The notes below the pieces were generated by a model. The model saw only the letters and a program-made list of their open reading frames with translations. It was not told where the DNA came from and did not search any database. A program made the position numbers and the translations under genes. 47,671 bases of DNA from Skermania sp. ID1734 (GTDB lineage: Bacteria > Actinomycetota > Actinomycetes > Mycobacteriales > Mycobacteriaceae), in contig NZ_VLIY01000017.1 of assembly GCF_007489285.1 (NCBI RefSeq), positions 1 to 47,671 of the forward strand, written 5' to 3'. Shown here in pieces: positions 43,434 to 47,671 of this stretch (position 1 is its first letter; every line of letters starts with the position of its first letter).

Positions 43434-43473
43434 GAATTTGCCGTTTCTTCTCTTGCACGGCCCTGGAGCCGCG
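43434..43473 (-). promoter_or_regulatory. Leader element copy 8
   Basis: On the minus strand CGCGGC-TCCAGG-GCCGTG (43473-43456) forms a 6-bp stem with one wobble. Then AGAGAAGAAACGGCAAATTC (43453-43434) follows. This matches copy 7 for 20 bases although the surrounding DNA is unrelated. The next start codon on this strand is at 43340. Confidence 0.72.
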
Positions 43474-43482
43474 ATGACGAGT

Positions 43483-44070
43483 CTATCGGTCCATCCGCAT
43501 AAGGATGCTGCTATCGACGTCGTAGCCGCCCCAGGGAGAGCGGCCGGGGACGGGTCGACGTCCTGCACCTGGACCCCGCTCAACGATGATGGGCCACCCA
43601 TCGGGGCGCGTGGGGTGTTGCGTGACCTCTCCCCGACCCTTCTGGCTGACGACGATTGGACTTTGCCGCCAACCGGGGAAGCAGTGGTCGAGCGCGTCAG
43701 CGACGGCGTCGTCCTCGGACGCGCGTACAGCGCCACCCTCCCAGGCGCACCCTGTGCATGCTCCCCGGCAGACGAGATCTCCGACGCAGTAGCAGGGCTC
43801 GTCGTGGTCGCACCGAAGATCTGCATGGAGGACGGTGGCCTGACACGTGTCGGTCACCGCGCTCGGTGCGGTCCACTCCACAACCCACGCGTGCGAATCA
43901 CACAGGCTGGCAAACGATCCGTAGGTTCGCTGCCATTCCTCGAACTCATCCTGCCGCGCGACGAGCCCCCGAGCGGGACTTCCGAAGAGGGATGGAATTC
44001 CGTTGGCCTCGTTGGCTTCCCGTTCCGATCGCTCCAGCTCCGCGAACAGGTCGAGCTGCGGGCCCATCAT
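43483..44070 (-). CDS. DUF6349-like protein with beta-clamp-type motif
   Basis: This 195-residue protein begins MMGPQLDLFAELERSEREAN; QLDLF is an exact match to the beta-sliding-clamp binding consensus. The rest has aromatic, His and many Cys residues (CDHDEPCYCVGDLVCRGACT), a likely metal-binding or disulfide-rich core, and continues HCFPGWRQSPIVV. I associate it with DUF6349, a family found on actinobacterial plasmids and phages without known function. The ATG overlaps the stop of the small gene before it (ATGA). Confidence 0.65.
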   Translation of the reverse strand: MMGPQLDLFAELERSEREANEANGIPSLFGSPARGLVARQDEFEEWQRTYGSFASLCDSHAWVVEWTAPSAVTDTCQATVLHADLRCDHDEPCYCVGDLVCRGACTGCAWEGGAVRASEDDAVADALDHCFPGWRQSPIVVSQKGRGEVTQHPTRPDGWPIIVERGPGAGRRPVPGRSPWGGYDVDSSILMRMDR

Positions 44071-44186
44071 GCCGCCTCGGTCTCGGCGCCAAGCTCATCG
44101 GCCACAGCGAGGCAGTCGGTCGGATGGGCGTCGCCAAACCCCTCCAGACAGCAGTGACAGCGACCCGATTCGTCATACAAGTTCAC
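44067..44186 (-). CDS. 39-residue Cys-rich small protein
   Basis: A GTG at 44186 with AAGGGG 8 nt upstream opens a 39-residue frame starting MNLYDESGRCHCCLEGFGDA and ending LGAETEAA. It holds CxCC and a later Cys with His, compatible with binding one metal ion. The stop overlaps the next ATG (ATGA), the same coupling seen between other genes in this operon, which supports it being real. It is probably the first gene of the minus-strand establishment operon. The longer frame to 44504 crosses the divergent promoter. Confidence 0.5.
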   Translation of the reverse strand: MNLYDESGRCHCCLEGFGDAHPTDCLAVADELGAETEAA

Positions 44187-44275
44187 AAGTTCAACCCCTT
44201 CTGGACGTAAGGCGCGCCCGGCGCGTCTTTCGACACCCCTCTCCCCTGCACCTTGCCACGCGTAAACACTAGTTC

Positions 44276-44290
44276 GCAATAGGCTATTGC
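44276..44290. promoter_or_regulatory. Palindromic operator in divergent promoter region
   Basis: GCAATAG-G-CTATTGC is a perfect inverted repeat with 7-bp arms and a 1-nt centre in an AT-rich patch between the minus-strand operon and the methyltransferase gene. A half-site with matching flank, GGCTATTGCGAA, recurs at 47523-47534. Confidence 0.6.
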
Positions 44291-44308
44291 AAAATATTAA
44301 TTCAAGGC

Positions 44309-44338
44309 TTGCGCGCAATGCCACAAAACGGGTAATCT
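44309..44338 (+). promoter_or_regulatory. Promoter of the cytosine methyltransferase gene
   Basis: TTGCGC (44309-44314), an 18-bp spacer and TAATCT (44333-44338) lie 39 bp upstream of the methyltransferase ATG. The palindrome at 44276-44290 is about 20 bp upstream of the -35 element, placed to control both directions. Confidence 0.45.
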
Positions 44339-44376
44339 GGTGATTAATAGGACAAGGGCGCGAAAGGGCAAGGGAA

Positions 44377-46101
44377 ATGCTGGATTTGATGGACTGGTTC
44401 TGCGGGGCTGGCGGAAGCTCGCAAGGTGTGGACGCTATCCCCGGCGTGCGGGTGTCGCGCGCTGCAAACCACTGGGACAAGGCGATCGAAAGCCACGCCG
44501 CCAACTTTCCGCATACCGACCACTACCTCGGCGACATCCGTCTGGCGCCGGTCGAAAAGTGGCCTGTCGCCGACCTCTTCTGGGCGTCGCCGGAATGCCC
44601 GCAATGGTCTGGAGCTCGCGGGAAGAAGCGCGACTACGACAACACCATGCAGGGCGACCTCTTCGACACCCCACGCGATGAAGAAGCCGACCGCTCGCGC
44701 GCCTTGATGGAAGAAGTACCGATGTACCTACGGGGCGTGATCGCACGCGGCGGCCGCGTCCGAGCCGGTGTCGTCGAGAACGTCGTCGAGGTGCGCGCGT
44801 GGGACCAATGGGACCGCTGGATCGGCGAGATTCGCTCCCTCGGGTACCACACCCGCGTCATCGCGATCAACAGCATGCACGCCCAGCCAGGACGGACGAT
44901 GGCCGCCCCGCAAAGCCGTGACAGGCTCTACGTCGCGTACTGGGACAAGTCCCTCGGCCGTCAGCCCGACTGGGACAAGTGGCTGCGCCCCAGGGCCTTC
45001 TGCGAAGCGTGCGAGGAGTGGGTGTCTGCCATCCAGGTCTTCAAGCGTGACGGTGCCGACATGGGCCGATACCGTCAGGCGTACGTCTACCGGTGCCCCC
45101 GAGTTTCGTGCCGGAACGCCATCCTCGAGCCGCCTGCGATGCCTGCCATGGAAGCGATCGACTGGACGCTGGAAGGTACGAGGATCGGTGACCGCGAGCG
45201 TCCGCTCGCCGCGAAAACCATGGACCGCATCCGCGCCGGGATCGATCGCTACTGGACGGTCCGAGCCGAGGCCCTGGTCGTTCCGGTGGAAGGCCGGGAA
45301 GGCAAGCAAGCCGCACCCGCCACGCAGCCGGTTCGCACCATGACCACCCGAGCGGAAACCGGTCTAGTGGTCCCGTGCGGCGGAACCTGGCGCGATGCTG
45401 CCGGATCGCTCGCCGATCCCCTGCCCACCCGGACAACGCGGGAAAGCGACGGCCTCGCGTTTCCCCCGTTCGTGACCCAGTTCCGCGACCGCATCCGTGA
45501 CCTCGACCCCCGCGTCGAGCCGCTCAACACGGTCGTGGCCGACGGCGCGAACCACGCACTCGTCGCGGCACCCGCGTTCATCACGGAGCTGCGCGGCGGT
45601 AGCTCCGACGCGCGGCTCGTGAGCGACCCCTTGGCCACGGTCACTGCGAGTGGCAACCACCACGCGCTCGTGACCACCTACAACGGAAAAGGGCTCACAC
45701 GCCCCGCTGACGAGCCGCTCGCGACCGTCACCGCGATCGACCGCCATGCATTGCTAATGCGCAATAACGGCGTCCGGGGAGGGCATCCTGCCCGCCACAC
45801 AACACCGGTTCTCGAACCCGCCCGCGCGGTCACCACTGCCGGTCACCAGTCGCTACTGACCGCCGCCGCATGGCCCGCATTTGACATCGACGACGTCTTG
45901 TTCCGGATGCTGGAGCCCCACGAGATCGGGCGAGCGATGGCTTTCGGGACGAACTATGTCGTGCTCGGGACCAAGCGTCAGCGTGTGCGTCAGTACGGCA
46001 ATGCGGTCACCCCTCCGGTGGCGGAAATCATCGTGTCAGCCCTCGTTGAGGCAATCACCGGTGAGGACATCGAACGTTGGCCGTTGCCGATCGCGGCATA
46101 A
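44377..46101 (+). CDS. Orphan DNA cytosine-C5 methyltransferase with repeated C-terminal modules
   Basis: This 574-residue protein has motif I MDWFCGAGG (5-13), a catalytic motif with Cys74 in WASPECPQWS, motif VI VVENVVE (E134-V136) and motif X YGNAVTPPV near the C-terminus. A possible zinc site (CEACEEW, later CPRVSC) sits at about 211-250. Between 300 and 510 a module of the form [D/E]PLxTxT, then HALV or similar, repeats about six times at 25-45-residue spacing, where target recognition is expected. No endonuclease gene is near, so it probably modifies plasmid DNA against host restriction. QGDLF at 92-96 is a clamp-motif look-alike. Confidence 0.85.
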   Translation: MLDLMDWFCGAGGSSQGVDAIPGVRVSRAANHWDKAIESHAANFPHTDHYLGDIRLAPVEKWPVADLFWASPECPQWSGARGKKRDYDNTMQGDLFDTPRDEEADRSRALMEEVPMYLRGVIARGGRVRAGVVENVVEVRAWDQWDRWIGEIRSLGYHTRVIAINSMHAQPGRTMAAPQSRDRLYVAYWDKSLGRQPDWDKWLRPRAFCEACEEWVSAIQVFKRDGADMGRYRQAYVYRCPRVSCRNAILEPPAMPAMEAIDWTLEGTRIGDRERPLAAKTMDRIRAGIDRYWTVRAEALVVPVEGREGKQAAPATQPVRTMTTRAETGLVVPCGGTWRDAAGSLADPLPTRTTRESDGLAFPPFVTQFRDRIRDLDPRVEPLNTVVADGANHALVAAPAFITELRGGSSDARLVSDPLATVTASGNHHALVTTYNGKGLTRPADEPLATVTAIDRHALLMRNNGVRGGHPARHTTPVLEPARAVTTAGHQSLLTAAAWPAFDIDDVLFRMLEPHEIGRAMAFGTNYVVLGTKRQRVRQYGNAVTPPVAEIIVSALVEAITGEDIERWPLPIAA

Positions 46102-46202
46102 CCCCCCTGGCCGGGGTGGCATTCCACCCGACAACCTCCCCGGCCCCTGGAAAGTCCATCTCCACAACAGGTTTCACTCAACGATGTTAAGGACGGAAGT
46201 GG

Positions 46203-46670
46203 ATGAACAGTCATTCTTTGACCGAGCGATTCGGTCCCGAGATCGCGATGGTGTCGAGACTCACCGACCGCGAGGCACGGATCGAATGCACGGGCGGAAC
46301 CTGTCACGCGATCGCTGTCACACTCGGCGCGGCTGGCAACAGCAACAACGCGTCCCTGCTGGTGACTGACGGTGAATATCTCACCGCAACCGCTGGCGCG
46401 GACGTGGACTACTGGTGTGTGTCGATTCACGATGACATTGCCTTCGCCGCGGAACCTCTGGTCATGCGTGACGGGCCGGATCTCGAAGCCGCTGTCCTCG
46501 CGGCGATGGCGACCTTCCAGGCGAGTGGATGGCCTCGTGTGATCTGCGGCTGGCCGCTTGTAACTAGCCGCCACTATGCGACTGGCGTGCTGGAACACCC
46601 ACTCTGGGGTTACCTGCCGACATGCGACGAGTGCCGTCGAGTAGAGAGAATGGGCGTGTGGACGGTGTGA
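46203..46670 (+). CDS. Hypothetical protein downstream of the methyltransferase
   Basis: This 155-residue protein starts MNSHSLTERFGPEIAMVSRL and is mostly short strands with scattered aromatics, Cys residues and a Trp-rich end. It contains ECTGGTCHAIAV and, near the end, TCDECRRVER with a CxxC. No known domain is recognised. GGACGGAAG precedes the ATG. It overlaps the next gene by about 13 nt. The 101-bp gap from the methyltransferase holds a C/G-rich dyad (CCCC/GGGG, 46104-46120). Confidence 0.58.
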   Translation: MNSHSLTERFGPEIAMVSRLTDREARIECTGGTCHAIAVTLGAAGNSNNASLLVTDGEYLTATAGADVDYWCVSIHDDIAFAAEPLVMRDGPDLEAAVLAAMATFQASGWPRVICGWPLVTSRHYATGVLEHPLWGYLPTCDECRRVERMGVWTV

Positions 46671-47086
46671 CATTGGCAGAGTGGGCGGCGGCGAACGGGC
46701 TGAGTCTCCACACGATTCGGAACCACTGGATGTCACGAGACGACTTTCCCGAACCACTCGGGGTCCGCAATCTCGCGGGCGTTGGACGTCCAGCCGGCGA
46801 GTACGACCGCGACCGCCTTGATGCGTTTCTACGGCGCTGGGAAGAACGGCGACAACCGCATCAGGTCGTCCTACCCACTGGCCCAGACGACTTTCGTACG
46901 CTTGGCGCGATCGCCAGACTGTTGGGCGTAGACGGCCGCACGGTAAGCCAATACCGTGCGGCCTTGGACGAACAATGCCAGTTCGAGGATCGCGGTCGAC
47001 GGCGGCTGTACCGGACTGCGGACGTCGTGCAGTACATGAACACGCGCGGCGGTCGCGGCGTCGTTCGGCGCTCGTCGAGTCATTGA
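46658..47086 (+). CDS. Helix-turn-helix protein with two DNA-binding segments
   Basis: From GTG 46658 (VDGVTLAEWAAANGLSLHTI) the protein is 142 residues. The first helix-turn-helix is LAEWAAANGLSLHTIRNHWM, followed by a wing-like RxxAGVGRPAGEYDRDRLDA. The second is RTLGAIARLLGVDGRTVSQY and ends with a MerR-like RLYRTADVVQYMNTR. Such twin-domain proteins occur in actinophages and plasmids as regulators or accessory DNA-binding proteins. The ATG at 46622 is an alternative start, without a ribosome binding site. It converges with the next gene and overlaps it by 7 nt. Confidence 0.65.
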   Translation: MDGVTLAEWAAANGLSLHTIRNHWMSRDDFPEPLGVRNLAGVGRPAGEYDRDRLDAFLRRWEERRQPHQVVLPTGPDDFRTLGAIARLLGVDGRTVSQYRAALDEQCQFEDRGRRRLYRTADVVQYMNTRGGRGVVRRSSSH

Positions 47087-47466
47087 TCGCGGAGCTGCAG
47101 GAGCGCACTCACGCGTTGATGACTCAGGCCCATGACTGAACCGATGTCGGCGACGGTCTCGTGTGGATCATCGACAGGACCGCGGAGATACGCCGCGAGC
47201 GCCACCCGCGCTGCGGTCGCCTCCTGTTGCGCCCGCGCGTAAGCAGCGTCGTTCAGCGCTACTTGGGCAAGATGATCAGCGAGGTCGGCGGGCCAAACAA
47301 GCGTCACAATTGCGTCAGGCGCAACGAGCGTTTCCGCTAGGTCGGCGATCTCGCGCAATCGCCCGGCCGCTGATTTTCCTTCCACCGTGACCGTCCACTC
47401 GCCCAGCCCGGTTTTGGCGACGACAGCTTCAACGGTGCGTCGCTGTCCTTGCGCACTCAGTCCCAT
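47080..47466 (-). CDS. Hypothetical protein with C-terminal helix-turn-helix
   Basis: From MGLSAQGQRRTVEAVVAKTG the protein is 128 residues. The N-terminal half (WTVTVEGKSAAGRLREIADL) looks like a small beta-alpha domain of the HicB/DUF1902 type. The C-terminus (HETVADIGSVMGLSHQRVSA) is a clear helix-turn-helix. This combination resembles antitoxin-like regulators, but no toxin gene is adjacent. The start at 47466 has GAGGCGTGAG just upstream; a GTG at 47496 is an alternative. Its promoter would lie beside the half-operator at 47523. Confidence 0.6.
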   Translation of the reverse strand: MGLSAQGQRRTVEAVVAKTGLGEWTVTVEGKSAAGRLREIADLAETLVAPDAIVTLVWPADLADHLAQVALNDAAYARAQQEATAARVALAAYLRGPVDDPHETVADIGSVMGLSHQRVSALLQLRDQ

Positions 47467-47545
47467 CTCACGCCTCACAGGGGTTAAGGATTCCACGCAG
47501 GCGTCTCTTTGTGCACGTCAAAGGCTATTGCGAAAGCTCACGTTT

Positions 47546-47572
47546 TATGCGCACGCGCGTGCGCGCGCGCGC
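47546..47572. other. Alternating purine-pyrimidine run (Z-DNA-prone)
   Basis: 27 bases alternate strictly between pyrimidine and purine, mostly CG steps. Such tracts can adopt left-handed DNA under supercoiling. It lies just before the tandem repeats, in a gene-free stretch. Confidence 0.6.
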
Positions 47573-47589
47573 TCCCCCGCACTTCGCGC

Positions 47590-47671
47590 GCCAGCACCCG
47601 CACGCCAGCACCCGCGCGCCAGCACCCGCACGCCAGCACCCGCGCGCCAGCACCCGCACGCCAGCACCCGC
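47590..47671. repeat. 14-bp tandem repeats at the window end
   Basis: GCCAGCACCCGC recurs six times at exact 14-bp steps (47590, 47604, 47618, 47632, 47646, 47660) up to the last base, so the array probably continues. The 2-nt spacer alternates AC and GC, giving a 28-bp higher-order unit. Possible roles are iterons, a partition site or a fragile repeat; the edge hides its length. No coding frame was assigned to 47467-47671. Confidence 0.85.

Noticed and set aside
47590-47671. CRISPR array
   Set aside because: The units are 14 bp with 2-nt spacers that merely alternate; no unique spacers and no cas genes.

Overview
This 47.7 kb window is a high-GC actinobacterial segment, best read as a draft contig of a conjugative plasmid from the Mycobacteriales (Rhodococcus, Gordonia, Nocardia or a relative). 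Clues to the host are a cutinase-family esterase, a WhiB-like Fe-S regulator, an EspR-like regulator, an NrdH-type redoxin domain and SCO6880-type secretion proteins. Both ends break in repetitive DNA (a Tn554-type recombinase gene on the left, a 14-bp tandem repeat on the right), as assembly breaks often do. No ParA/ParB pair, chromosomal housekeeping gene, tRNA, rRNA or CRISPR array was seen.

Layout. 1-2.9 kb is transposon debris: a Tn3-family transposase gene cut by a Tn554-type recombinase insertion, with the Tn3 inverted repeat ending against a 5'-shortened Fic gene. 2.9-8.3 kb is a replication and control block: a primase-polymerase-like replication protein, a ribbon-helix-helix protein, a WhiB-like protein, two XRE regulators, a membrane protein and an EspR-like regulator. 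8.3-8.8 kb is a gene-free control region with two leader elements and a strong inverted repeat.

8.8-31.6 kb is one long plus-strand operon for a Gram-positive type IV secretion system. It encodes a cutinase, two P-loop-like proteins with degenerate Walker A sites, small membrane proteins and lipoproteins, a VirB6/TrbL-like channel protein, two tandem SCO6880-type proteins, a VirB4-like ATPase, a three-domain cell-wall lysin, a TraD/VirD4-like coupling protein, a DUF4913 protein, a coiled-coil protein and a protein with an NrdH-like domain.

31.6-34.5 kb holds the mobilisation genes on the minus strand (relaxase and MobC-like accessory protein) beside an inverted-repeat-rich candidate oriT. 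35-44.2 kb, also minus strand, looks like DNA-protection and establishment functions: a ~2,000-residue methylase-helicase, a TOPRIM primase-like protein, a DUF6349 protein and small proteins. 44.3-47.5 kb carries an orphan cytosine-C5 methyltransferase with repeated C-terminal modules and three small proteins.

The most interesting signal is a recurring leader element. A hairpin of changing sequence is followed by a near-invariant GAGAAGAAACGGCAA. It occurs at least eight times on both strands, always in the orientation of the following gene. It resembles in layout the start-associated sequences of cluster K mycobacteriophages but has a different sequence, and I do not recognise it.
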